From NCBI RefSeq assembly GCF_016894385.1, contig NZ_CP069812.1:1674001-1738000 (forward strand): 64,000 nt of DNA. Reading direction: 5' to 3'. The DNA comes from Cupriavidus oxalaticus (GTDB lineage: Bacteria; Pseudomonadota; Gammaproteobacteria; Burkholderiales; Burkholderiaceae). The translations under genes were made by a program, and so were the position numbers. The notes beneath the pieces were generated by a model that did not search any database, was not told the origin of the DNA, and saw only the letters and a list, made by a program, of their open reading frames with translations. Positions 1 to 8,966 of this stretch are shown piece by piece. Within the stretch, counting starts at the first letter, position 1. Every line of letters begins with the position of its first letter.

Positions 1-1
1 T

Positions 2-1606
2 GGAGTCCGGACGCTGCTGGTGGAGCGCGGCTCGGACGTTGTCGATGAGCCGCGCGCGGTCAGCATTGACGATGAAAGCCTGCGCACGCTGCAGGCTGCG
101 GGCGTGGTCGAATCGGTACTGGAGCAGGTAGTCAGGGGCTACGGCACGTGGTACTACTCCTGGCGCGGAAAGGAGTTCGCGCGGGTCGAGCCGAACGCCA
201 GCGAGTACGGCTTTCCGAAGCGGAACGCCTTCCGCCAGCAGGTCCTCGTCGCGCAACTACGGGACAACCTGAAGCGGTTCGAGCACGTAGCATTAAAGTT
301 CGACCACGAATCGGTTGCCTTCACTGACTACGGCGACGGCGTTCGGTTGCAACTGTCGCATGCAGGCGAGATCAAGCAGGTTCGGTGCGATTGGCTGGTG
401 GCTTGTGATGGCGGGCGAAGCGGCATCCGCGAACAGCTCGGCATCGTCCTTGCCGGCAAGACCTACGGCAAACGGTGGCTCATCGTCGACCTGACCGGAC
501 GGACCTCGCCGTTCCGTCATACCAGGACCTTCTGCGACCCTGCAAGGCCGGCGATCCGGTTGCCGGGGCCGCATGGCACGCTGCGCTACGAGTTCATGCT
601 GCACGACCATGAAAGTGCGGAGGATGTGCTGGATGAAGCGCGGATCCGTCAGTGGATCCGCGCTCGGGACCCGGCGGACGCTGCCCTGCCGATCGCTAGA
701 AAGGTCGTCTACACGTTTCACGCGCGCGTCGCCGAGCGCTGGAGAACTGGGCGCGTATTCCTGGCCGGCGATGCGGCGCACCTGACGCCGCCCTTTGCCG
801 GACAGGGCATGAACAGCGGCGTGCGCGATGCTGCAAACCTTTCGTGGAAGCTCGCCGCGGTCGTGCATGGGCGCCTGGGCGAGCCGTTGCTCGACAGCTA
901 CGAGGAAGAGCGTCGCCCGCATGCGTGGGCGCTGATCCGCATGGCCATGCGCATCGGCAGGTTCATGCAGCCGACATCCGTGGCCAGTGCAATCCTGATG
1001 CAGGCAACGCTGAGGCTCGTCAGCACCTACCGTCCCGTGCGTGACTACATCCTGCATCTGCGATTCAAGCCGAAGCCGCGCTTCCTGAGCGGATTCTTCT
1101 CAGCGGGAAACGCAAGACGCGCCTCCGCTCCGGGTGGTCAGCTCCTGCCTCAGCCATGGGTCGAGCTCTATCACGGCGAACGCATTCGACTCGACGAGGT
1201 GCTCGGGTCCGGGTTCGCCATGCTGATGCTGCCGGGCGCGAGCTTGACCGGGTTCGGCCAGCTCTTCGAGCGTACCGGTGTGCCATATCGGCGGGTGAGG
1301 ATCGTTCCCAGGATCGACGACTTCATCGAGCCACCCGAGCCGGGCTGCAATGATGCCGTCATCCGCGACGATGCCGGGATCCTGGAGGACATCATGCGCA
1401 GTGCCGGCGCGGACGTGATGTTCGTCCGCCCGGATCGCTATGTATTGGGCTATGCGAAGGAGGGCGACCCTGCGAGCATCGCCGCCCTGGCCCAACTATT
1501 CGCGCGCCTTGCCTGCGCCACAGGGCAAACGAGGTCCGCTGTTTCCCAGGAAGCGGCTGGAACAGTTGTGCCGGCTGATGAGGAAATGGCCGAGAAGATC
1601 GATTGA
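2..1606 (+). CDS. FAD-dependent aromatic hydroxylase, MhpA-like (5' partial)
   Basis: Flavoprotein monooxygenase of the PheA/MhpA type, which hydroxylates phenolic rings using NAD(P)H and O2 in the cytoplasm. The frame is open from base 2, and the first visible residues (GVRTLLVERGSD) match the second strand of the Rossmann FAD fold, so the start codon and the GxGxxG loop lie left of the window. The second FAD motif is clear at about residues 250-275 (RVFLAGDAAHLTPPFAGQG). The middle DG motif is present as VACDGGRSGIREQLG. The visible 534 residues fit the 550-600 usual for 3-(3-hydroxyphenyl)propionate hydroxylases. The exact substrate is not shown by the sequence. The next gene downstream is a porin on the same strand. 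Confidence 0.85.
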   Translation, partial: GVRTLLVERGSDVVDEPRAVSIDDESLRTLQAAGVVESVLEQVVRGYGTWYYSWRGKEFARVEPNASEYGFPKRNAFRQQVLVAQLRDNLKRFEHVALKFDHESVAFTDYGDGVRLQLSHAGEIKQVRCDWLVACDGGRSGIREQLGIVLAGKTYGKRWLIVDLTGRTSPFRHTRTFCDPARPAIRLPGPHGTLRYEFMLHDHESAEDVLDEARIRQWIRARDPADAALPIARKVVYTFHARVAERWRTGRVFLAGDAAHLTPPFAGQGMNSGVRDAANLSWKLAAVVHGRLGEPLLDSYEEERRPHAWALIRMAMRIGRFMQPTSVASAILMQATLRLVSTYRPVRDYILHLRFKPKPRFLSGFFSAGNARRASAPGGQLLPQPWVELYHGERIRLDEVLGSGFAMLMLPGASLTGFGQLFERTGVPYRRVRIVPRIDDFIEPPEPGCNDAVIRDDAGILEDIMRSAGADVMFVRPDRYVLGYAKEGDPASIAALAQLFARLACATGQTRSAVSQEAAGTVVPADEEMAEKID

Positions 1607-2211
1607 GTGATCTGAGGGAGGAACTTGCTTCTCCTTACTTTTTGCAATGTGCTTTCGAAGTGAGGGGGCGTGAGGTGGTGGTGCAGCAACTGACAATATC
1701 TAATAAATCTGGAGACACTGAACATGAAGCGATCGCTGTATGCGGTGATGGCACTGAGTGCGCTGGGAACTGTAGCGCCCGATACCTGGGCAACTACCGT
1801 AACCCTTTATGGGGTCGTGGATGCGAACGTCGAGTACGTCACCAACATCGCCCCTGGCCAGCCGACCGTAAACCCCGTGACGGGACAGGTGTCCGTCGGC
1901 CCGGGGCATGACCGCGTCGCGCTGCAGAGCGGGGGGATGTCGGCATCTCGCTGGGGCTTGCGCGGCGTGGAGGACCTGGGAGGAGGCGTACAGGCGTTGT
2001 TCGTGCTCGAAAGCGGCTTCAGTCTGGACGACGGGAAATCCATGCAGGGCGGGCGCCTGTTTGGTCGACAGGCTTTCGTCGGATTGTCCAGTAGTCTCGG
2101 CGCGCTGACGTTCGGACGGCAGTACACCCCCCTTGGCACTGCACTCGCCAATTTCTCGCCGGGCGCATACGCTTACCAGTATGAGCCACTGGATGTCATG
2201 ACCGGCCTTAA

Positions 2212-3542
2212 CAGGCTGCTGAAGTACTCGCCGCGCAAGCGGCGAAGCTTCCCCTGCAAGGCTGATTGGTTTGTGATTTTTCACAATCCGGAAGCCGAAC
2301 GTCACTGCATCGACTTTATCAGCGATTTGGTACCTGATTCCGGCCTCATTACCGCGATTACGGCAACTGCGGACGGATTTGTCCCAGCGAGCGCATGCGC
2401 ACGAGGTTGTAGGCGGCCATGCTCAGCACAAACATCTGGTCAACCTTCTTCAGGCCGCGCACCATCACATGGCGCATGCGCCCCACGGTCTTGGCCCAGC
2501 CAAAGCCTTGTTCGATCAACTTGCGCTTCTGCTGCGAGATCGCATAACCGGTGCTGTTGGCGATCTCGTCCGGAACGGCCGAGCGCCGCCCCGAGGTGTT
2601 CTGTGCCACGTGGGGCGTCACCTTCATCTCCAGGCATGCCTGAATGAATTCTTCGGCGTCGTAGCCCTTATCCGCGCCCACGGTGACTTCCACATCCAGG
2701 TCCTCAGCCACCTGCCTGGCATCATTTAGCATGACTTTGGCGGCCTCGCGCTCGGCATGTCCGTCCGCATTGGTGACCATCGCGCTCACCACCAGGCCGT
2801 GGCGGTTGTCGCTCAGGGTATGACCCATGTAGCGCAGTGCACTGGCGGTCTTGCCCTTGCGGTAGAGCCTGGCATCGGGATCGGTCTTGGACTCGTGCGT
2901 GTCGTTGCCGCGCTTGCGACCCTTGAAGTTGGCGCCGTCGTTGTCGTCTTCGTCGCCGCCATCCTTGCGCACGAAGCTCTTGTGGCCCGCCCACGCTTGA
3001 ATCAGCGTGCCGTCGACGCTGAAGTGCTCGCCCGACAGCCAGTCCTTCTTCTGCGCGATGGCCAGCACTTCGTTGAAGAACTCGATCACCGCATCATGCT
3101 TGATCAGCCGTTCGCGGTTCTTGGTAAAGACCGTGGGCACCCAAACTGTATCGTCCATCGACAGCCCGATGAACCAGCGAAACAGCAGGTTGTATTGCGT
3201 CTGCTCCATGAGCTGGCGTTCGGAGCGAATGCTGTAGAGCACCTGCAGCAGCATGGCCCGCAGCAACTTCTCCGGCGCGATGCTGGGCCGGCCGCCCTTA
3301 ATGTCGGCCTCGTACATCTGCGCGAACAACCGGTTCATCTTCACCAGCGCCAGGTTGGCCATAGTGCGGATCGAGCGCAGCGGGTGGGACTTTGGCACGA
3401 AATCATCCAGCCTCCGCATGGTGAACAGGCTTTCGGAGAAGGTGTCTGCGCCGCGCATAAATGTGAGGTTGGATGGGATCCTCAAATCAACGCTTCACCC
3501 GGCTGTCGCGCTGACTTCCGCTGGAGGTATTTCAGCAGCCTG
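2212..3542 (-). mobile_element. IS5-family insertion sequence, complete, 1331 bp
   Basis: The element is bounded by inverted repeats: CAGGCTGCTGAAGTAC at the left end and CAGGCTGCTGAAATAC read inward from the right end. It is flanked by a 4-bp target duplication TTAA at 2208-2211 and 3543-3546. A TTAA/CTAG-like target and 4-bp duplication fit the IS5 subgroup. It carries one intact transposase gene on the minus strand. The intact ends, intact transposase and otherwise perfect host frame indicate a recent, probably still mobile insertion. Confidence 0.93.
2358..3485 (-). CDS. IS5-family transposase (DDE, transposase_11 type)
   Basis: A 375-residue DDE transposase that moves the surrounding element. 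The N-terminal part (about residues 15-110) is the DUF772-like region of IS5 transposases (RPSIAPEKLLRAMLLQ). Catalytic residues are visible as D in FSVDGTLIQAW (about 158), D in GADKGYDAEEF (about 265), and E in RKLIEQGFGWAK, with the R(3)E(6)K spacing typical of the family. It is the only gene in the IS and runs opposite to the disrupted porin. No frameshift or internal stop is seen. Confidence 0.95.
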   Translation of the reverse strand: MRIPSNLTFMRGADTFSESLFTMRRLDDFVPKSHPLRSIRTMANLALVKMNRLFAQMYEADIKGGRPSIAPEKLLRAMLLQVLYSIRSERQLMEQTQYNLLFRWFIGLSMDDTVWVPTVFTKNRERLIKHDAVIEFFNEVLAIAQKKDWLSGEHFSVDGTLIQAWAGHKSFVRKDGGDEDDNDGANFKGRKRGNDTHESKTDPDARLYRKGKTASALRYMGHTLSDNRHGLVVSAMVTNADGHAEREAAKVMLNDARQVAEDLDVEVTVGADKGYDAEEFIQACLEMKVTPHVAQNTSGRRSAVPDEIANSTGYAISQQKRKLIEQGFGWAKTVGRMRHVMVRGLKKVDQMFVLSMAAYNLVRMRSLGQIRPQLP

Positions 3543-4395
3543 TTAATTACCGGTCTGACAATACGGTCAAATATGCCGGGAAATTCGGCAGCTTCAGCGG
3601 CGAGGGGTATTGGTCTTTCGGGAACGGCGTTGCCGGGGCTGGCGAAGTGCCGGGCCAATTCATGCGTGACATCGGCTATGGCGCTTCGCTGGTCTACGCG
3701 AACGGAAGCTTCTCCGCCACCGTTGCCTACGACGAATACAGGCCGACGATCACGCCTGCGACCGGCGCTACCGGCAAGTTCAGGAAAGCAGCGGGGGCCG
3801 TGAACTATGCCTTCGATCGCGCGACGATCATGGCGGGATACCGGTGGGGCAGGAACCAGTTCCCCGACGGCACGGTGGCGTTGCACGACAATCTCTGGTG
3901 GATCGGAGGAATCTACGCGATTTCCCCGGTGCTGAAGCTCTCGCTGGGCTACTACTACCAGGACCTGCGCACCATGAAGGTGACGCCGGCCGCTCCGACG
4001 GTGCACCCGGCCAATCCGTGGGAAGTCTTGTTCATTGCTGACTACTCCTTGTCCAAGCGTACCGACGTCTATCTCACCACGGCGTATGCCAAGAACGCCG
4101 GACTGGACCTTCATTCGGCAAGCCTTGGCTTTTCAAACGTTTATGTGCTCGGCCAGGGCAAGACCAATATGTTCGGCGCGGCCGTGGGCATTCGGCACAA
4201 GTTCTAGCCGCAGGCAAGCCGGAACGGTCCGGTAACAGGTCATGCCGCGCCTGCCACGGCCCGGCATGACGTGCCGTTCGGCGGCTACCCGTACTTCGCT
4301 TTCCGCGATGGCGCCTTCGTCAAATATTGCTTTACGCATGCCACCAGGTATTCCACTCTGCACCGTTGCCGCAGAACAATTAATTGAAGGGGAGA

Positions 4396-5685
4396 ATGAA
4401 TGACAGCTGGGGACAAGTGGTTATGGATGTCGTGATGGATGCCACGTTGAAGGGGCGCCAGAACCGCCTGTCCGGATTCCTGCCATTCCTCGGGCCTGCC
4501 GTGATCGTATCGGTCGCATATATGGATCCGGGGAACTTTGCGGCAAATACACCTGCTGGCGGGCGCCACGATTATTCATTGCTTTGGATTGTGCTGCTGG
4601 CAAATGCCGTTGCCATGTTGTTCCAGTCGCTTTCCGCCAGGCTCGGAATCGTCACGGGGCACAATCTCGCGGAACTCTGCCGCGGTCATTTTCCCAAGCC
4701 GCTGGTTTACCTGATGTGGGTGATCAGTGAAATTTCCGCGATGGCTACAGGCGTGGCCCAATTTCTGGGTGGCGCGATAGGTCTGAGCGTGCTATTTCAC
4801 TTGCCGCTTCTGGTCGGCATGATCGTCATGGCGATTGTGGCATATCTCATACGCATCATCGCGGAGGGCGGCTACCGTCCACTCGAGGTGGTGATCGGTA
4901 CCCTGGTCGGCATCATTGGTTTGTCCTATCTCGCTGAATTGTTCGTTGCCTCGATTGCCTGGGCAGGCGCTGTGCCACACCTGTTCAGGTTTGAACCGTC
5001 CGATGCGCAAACCGTGACGTTCGCTGCAGGCCTCATTGGAGCGACCATCATGCCGCACGCACTATTGTTGCACTCCGGGCTTGGCCAAGGGCGCTCTTGG
5101 GCAAAGCTTGAGTCCGGGCATGAGAAGCTGCTGGAATATGCCAACTACGAAATCGTCGCGGCATTGACGGTAGCCGGGTTAATCAACATGGCCATGGTCA
5201 TCATGACGGCTGGCGCCTTTCACGAGGGGCATCCTGTCCTGGCGAAAATCGAGGGGGGATACGATACGCTCGCTCCGTTTCTCGGCATCGCTGCTGCGGG
5301 GATCTTCCTGTGGTCTCTGGTCGCCTCGGGAATATCCAGTTCGGCCGTGGGCGAGAAGGCCGCGCAGGCAATCATGCGAGGCTTCGTTGGTATGCAGATG
5401 CCGATCTGGCTGCGACGCACAATTCCAATGATCCTGAGTTTCATCGTGATAGCGCTGGGTGCAAACGCGGCACAAACTCTCGTCATGAGTCTGGTAGTGC
5501 TCAGTCTTGCCCTGCCGTTTCCGATGATCGCACTCATCTGGTTCACGTCCAGAACCGAATTCATGGGCCGGTATCGGAACCGTACCTTGATCATTGGCGT
5601 GGCAAGCCTTTGCGCCGGAGGCGTACTGCTAATGAACGCTATCCTGTTGCTGCAAGCGGTTGGCGTCAGCGTGCATGGTCTGTAG
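4396..5685 (+). CDS. mntH: NRAMP-family divalent metal (Mn2+/Fe2+) transporter
   Basis: Inner-membrane proton-coupled importer for Mn2+ or Fe2+, 429 residues with about 11 hydrophobic segments. The metal-site motif DPGNF (about residues 34-38, in SVAYMDPGNFAAN) and the MPH motif of helix 6 (IMPHALLLHSGL, about 215-226) are both present. ATG 4396 was chosen because AAGGGGAG lies directly upstream; an in-frame TTG at 4384 lies inside that ribosome site. It sits alone, between the porin and a LysR gene on the same strand. The helix-1 extension TPAGGRHDY is unusual beside the common IQAG form, so metal preference is uncertain. Confidence 0.9.
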   Translation: MNDSWGQVVMDVVMDATLKGRQNRLSGFLPFLGPAVIVSVAYMDPGNFAANTPAGGRHDYSLLWIVLLANAVAMLFQSLSARLGIVTGHNLAELCRGHFPKPLVYLMWVISEISAMATGVAQFLGGAIGLSVLFHLPLLVGMIVMAIVAYLIRIIAEGGYRPLEVVIGTLVGIIGLSYLAELFVASIAWAGAVPHLFRFEPSDAQTVTFAAGLIGATIMPHALLLHSGLGQGRSWAKLESGHEKLLEYANYEIVAALTVAGLINMAMVIMTAGAFHEGHPVLAKIEGGYDTLAPFLGIAAAGIFLWSLVASGISSSAVGEKAAQAIMRGFVGMQMPIWLRRTIPMILSFIVIALGANAAQTLVMSLVVLSLALPFPMIALIWFTSRTEFMGRYRNRTLIIGVASLCAGGVLLMNAILLLQAVGVSVHGL

Positions 5686-5843
5686 TGCGCGATCCCGGAA
5701 GTTGTAGGTCAGGCGGCGGCCAATTGCGGCTTGCGCCAGCCACGGGCAGGCACCTACGATAGTTCGTGTCTCCCTTGCGCCGGCATGGATCGGCCACGCA
5801 GTGGCGCGCCGGGAGCGGCCATGGCCGGAGAGGCGCGCACATC

Positions 5844-6785
5844 ATGAGAGCTCTTGAGCTGCGGCAGCTACGCTATTTTTTGATCCTTGCCAGGGAACTG
5901 CATTTCGGCCGGGCCGCCGAACTGGCCTTCGTGACCCAACCCGCACTCAGCCAGCAACTGGCAAAGCTTGAAGAACTGGTCGGCGTGCAACTGGTCATGC
6001 GCGACCGCCGCCAAGTCGCGCTCACCCCGGCCGGGGTGGCCCTGCGCGACGGCATCGACCGGGCCCTGGCCGAGATCGACCTGGCCTTGCGGCGCGCGCG
6101 CGAGGCCGGTGAGCACCAGGCGTTCGAGCTGTCGCTGGGTATGGTCGAGTACACCAACCTGCCGTTCGTACCGCCGGCATTGATACGGCTGCAGGCGCTC
6201 TATCCAGAGGTCAAGATCGTCCGGCATGAAATGAACGGCGCGCAGCAGATGGACGCGTTGCTGCGCGAGCAGATCGATGTCGGTTTCGCGGTCCCGGTCA
6301 GTGACATGCCGCCCGGGGATGTGCTGGGCCTCGATCCGTTGCTCGTATCCGGCTGGGCGCTGCTGATGCGCAAGGACCACCGCCTGGCTTCGCTTGCGCG
6401 CCTGCGCGTGGACGACCTGGCCGCCGAGCGGCTGGTCGTGCCGGCGCGCGCCGTCAATGCACCGCTGTACGACGCGCTGGTAGCGCGCTGCAAGGGACAT
6501 CACTTCACCCCCAACTTCGTCTACGAAACCATGCAGGCGCAGATGGGCATCGCGCTGGTGGAGCAGGGCCTCGGGGTGATGCTGGGGGCAACTTATGTGT
6601 TCTCCGCGGTGGCCCAGGGCCTGGTCTACCGCCTGATCGACGGGCTGGATCCGCTGGTCGTGCATCAGTTCTACCGCAAGAGCGAGACCAATGCGCTGAT
6701 CCTGGACTTCCTCGACATCACCGCGGAAGAGGCGAGGCGGGCGCAGCAGCGGCTCGATGGGGCGCAGGCCGCCGACGAGGCATAG
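5844..6785 (+). CDS. LysR-family transcriptional regulator
   Basis: 313-residue LTTR. The N-terminal winged helix-turn-helix is textbook (MRALELRQLRYFLILAREL through TQPALSQQLAKLE, residues 1-50). A LysR substrate-binding domain follows from about residue 90. ATG 5844 is preferred over an upstream in-frame start at 5766 because it begins exactly at the family N-terminus and has GGAGAGG upstream. The effector is unknown. It follows the NRAMP gene by 158 nt on the same strand and converges on the small secreted-protein gene, so its target cannot be read from divergent placement. Confidence 0.9.
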   Translation: MRALELRQLRYFLILARELHFGRAAELAFVTQPALSQQLAKLEELVGVQLVMRDRRQVALTPAGVALRDGIDRALAEIDLALRRAREAGEHQAFELSLGMVEYTNLPFVPPALIRLQALYPEVKIVRHEMNGAQQMDALLREQIDVGFAVPVSDMPPGDVLGLDPLLVSGWALLMRKDHRLASLARLRVDDLAAERLVVPARAVNAPLYDALVARCKGHHFTPNFVYETMQAQMGIALVEQGLGVMLGATYVFSAVAQGLVYRLIDGLDPLVVHQFYRKSETNALILDFLDITAEEARRAQQRLDGAQAADEA

Positions 6786-6804
6786 CCCCGTCGGGGCCGC
6801 GCGT

Positions 6805-6821
6805 CCGCACTGAATGTGCGG
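6805..6821. terminator. Hairpin between convergent genes, possible bidirectional terminator
   Basis: Perfect 6-bp stem CCGCAC / GTGCGG with a 5-base loop, 20 nt after the LysR stop and 37 nt past the stop of the opposing small gene. No T-run follows on either strand, so rho-independent action is doubtful. Confidence 0.35.
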
Positions 6822-6858
6822 CACCCGCGGGCCACGCCACGCGCTGCGGCGCGCCGCT

Positions 6859-7131
6859 TCAGGCGCCCTGGCTGAAGGTGTCGTACGGGGCGCTGCGGGC
6901 GCCGTCGTAGAAGGCGTTGCGAGGACGGTGGATATCGCGCGCGCCGTCCGTGTACACGTCGCGCGCGCCAATCCGGTTGCCCTGGGTGAAGACATCGCGC
7001 TGCGCGGTGATCCTGCCGCCGTTGCTGTAGACATCGGCATGGCCGCCGGCGGCGATCGCGGGCGCGGCAAGGGCCAGTCCCGAGAGGGCAGCCACGAGCA
7101 GGGGGACGAAACGGTTGGTCTGCTTGGTCAT
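6859..7131 (-). CDS. Small secreted protein with D-x-(Y/F)-x-(D/Q/N)-G repeats
   Basis: 90-residue exported protein. The signal peptide is about residues 1-27 (MTKQTNRFVPLLVAALSG, cleavage near AIAAGG). The mature part is built from short repeats: ADVYSNGG, RDVFTQGN, RDVYTDGARD, NAFYDGARS, YDTFSQGA. ATG 7131 was picked because GGAG lies 8 nt upstream; an ATG four codons earlier is possible. The function is unknown. A paralogue with the same architecture is at 55158-55493 inside the copper island, which hints at an envelope or metal-stress role. That link is inference. Confidence 0.75.
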   Translation of the reverse strand: MTKQTNRFVPLLVAALSGLALAAPAIAAGGHADVYSNGGRITAQRDVFTQGNRIGARDVYTDGARDIHRPRNAFYDGARSAPYDTFSQGA

Positions 7132-7899
7132 GATGGACTCCATGAGGTTCAGGTCAGCTTCAGGTCGGGCCGGTGCCTGTATCTGTATCGGCATCGGGCG
7201 GGCCGGTTGGATGCCGGTCCTTGCGTTGCAGTGTGGTCGCTGCCGCGCGGAAGGGCCAATTAGATCGGGTGCGCCGGCTGATAAGCCGCGGCACGGTGCC
7301 CGCATGCGCGGCTTGCCCCGCACTTTGGCGTGTATGTCGTGTACGCGCGGCACGCGGTCTGATTAGCCGCGCTTATCACACGTCCGCACGCTGCGGCAGG
7401 GGTGTCAGGTGTGCGCGCCGTGGCCGCCACGTGCCGGGCGCACCGCGCGGGCTTGCATGACGTCTGGCTGGGCTTCGACGCAGCGTTGCGCGGTTGAGCC
7501 TCGCCTGTCCGCACGGGACGGTGTGGGCCGCGAAGGCGCGGCCAAGCGCCTCCCGGTCAGGAGACACCATGCCAAGGTGGAGTCGATGGTCGCGCCCATG
7601 TGCGTCAACCCGGCGCGCAAGGCTGGCGTGCCGGCGCGGTGATGTTCGACGCCATGGAGCAGGGTCTGGCCAACCGCCATGCGCTCCGGGTACAGGGGCG
7701 GGCGTTGCGGTGAGCCTGGCGGAGGTCGGCAGCGTGGGCTGCAAGGTGACCAACGGCCTGCAGAACTGCACCGGTGAGGTGCCTTCCGGAACCTTCTGTC
7801 AACCTTGCCTGCGTCAAGCAAGCTGGCTGGACAAGGCGTGTCCCGTGGCCGGGCAAATGGATTTACCGGGCCACGTGCAGGTGCATCGCCTGTGCGGTC
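7132..7899. other. Intergenic stretch with no supported gene
   Basis: About 770 bases between two minus-strand genes. Open frames exist on both strands but are Arg/Ala/Pro-rich, lack ribosome sites and match no family I recognise. An imperfect inverted pair (TGATAAGCCGCGGC near 7279 and GCCGCGCTTATCA near 7365) is the only structure noticed. It probably holds the promoter of the small secreted protein. Confidence 0.5.
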
Positions 7900-8919
7900 T
7901 TAATCAGCCGTGATGTTGTTTGCCTTCACCACGTCGCCCCATATCTTGTAGTGGGTGCGGGTCAGGGTGGCGAGCTGCTCCGGTGTGCCGCCACCGGGCT
8001 CGTCGCCGCGATCGACGATGCTCTTGACGACGGCCGGGTCCTTCAGCGCCGTATTCAGGGCGCCGTTGGCCTTCCTGACGATGTCAGGGCTCAGGCCCGG
8101 CGGCCCGTACAGGCCGATGAACGAGATGATGGTGAAGTCCTTGATGCCGCTCTCGGTAGCCGTCGGCACATCCGGGATCATTGCCACGCGCGTGGGTCCG
8201 GTGACCATCAGCGGGCGCAACTGGCCTGACTTGATGAAGGGCGCAACGACCGAGGTTGCATCGAACATCGCGTCCAGTCGTCCGGCCATCAGGTCGACCA
8301 TCGCCGGGCTGCTGCCCTTGTAAGGCACATGGTTCATCTTCGGGCCGCCCATGCGCTCGCGCAGCAGTTCCATCGTGACATGCGGCAGCGCGCCGGTGCC
8401 CCCCGAGCCATAGTCGACGGTCTTGCCCGACTTGTCCCGCGCCTTCACCTCCTGGACGAACTGCGCGTAGGTCTTGATGGGCGAGCTGGCGGGCACGACG
8501 AGGACCAGCGGAGATTGCAGCATCACGCCGATCGGCGTCAGCTTCTGCGGGTCGACGATGCCGAGCTTGGTGTAGACATGCGGCATGATCGTCATCGAGC
8601 CGTTGCCTACCAGCAGCTTGTTGCCGTCCGGCGCCGCGCGCATTACCTCTATGGAGGCGATATTGCCGTTCACGCCGGCCTTGTTGTCGATGACGAACGA
8701 CTGGCCGAGCGAACTCTGCAGGCCGCTAAGCAGCGCACGCCCCGCGAAGTCGGTCTGGCCGCCGGGCGGGAAGCCGACCAGCAGCGTCACCGGCTTGGTC
8801 GGCCAGGCGGTCTGGGCCCAGGCGGCCGTCGGCATCAGCGTGCCAAGGCCGAGCGCGGCGAGGCCCAGGATCAGCGCCGAGCGGCGCGAATTCACGGCCG
8901 ATTTCTTGTTGATAGTCAT
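7900..8919 (-). CDS. Bug-family (TctC-like) periplasmic solute-binding protein
   Basis: 339-residue periplasmic receptor of the Bug family, greatly expanded in Burkholderiales and usually binding carboxylates. The signal peptide ends at about TAAWAQTAWP (residues 32-36). Family motifs follow: WPTKPVTLLVGFPPGGQTD, a DYGSGGTGALPHVTMELL region, and MNHVPYKGSSPAMVDLMAGRLD. ATG 8919 has GGAGA 8 nt upstream. It lies 47 nt after uxuA on the same strand, so they likely form one operon and the ligand may be a hexuronate or aldonate (inference). No membrane components lie alongside. Confidence 0.9.
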   Translation of the reverse strand: MTINKKSAVNSRRSALILGLAALGLGTLMPTAAWAQTAWPTKPVTLLVGFPPGGQTDFAGRALLSGLQSSLGQSFVIDNKAGVNGNIASIEVMRAAPDGNKLLVGNGSMTIMPHVYTKLGIVDPQKLTPIGVMLQSPLVLVVPASSPIKTYAQFVQEVKARDKSGKTVDYGSGGTGALPHVTMELLRERMGGPKMNHVPYKGSSPAMVDLMAGRLDAMFDATSVVAPFIKSGQLRPLMVTGPTRVAMIPDVPTATESGIKDFTIISFIGLYGPPGLSPDIVRKANGALNTALKDPAVVKSIVDRGDEPGGGTPEQLATLTRTHYKIWGDVVKANNITAD

Positions 8920-8966
8920 GACAGGTCTCCGATTATGTTTTGACAGGGCCGCAGGCCCACGGCGCT

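Larger units (their letters stand above)
1724..4207 (+). pseudogene. Gram-negative porin (porin_4 type) split by an IS5-family element
   Basis: Outer-membrane trimeric porin. The left half (1724-2211) has a signal peptide beginning MKRSLYAVMALSALG and the typical first strand TVTLYGVVDANVEY. The right half (from 3547) carries the remaining beta strands and ends in the classical C-terminal Phe (GIRHKF). Removing bases 2212-3546 (the IS plus one TTAA copy) restores one frame of 1149 nt, 382 residues, with the junction reading MTGLNYRSDNTVKY. A GGAGAC ribosome site precedes ATG 1724. The insertion is therefore the only visible lesion. The gene must be non-functional unless the IS excises precisely. 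Confidence 0.95.
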
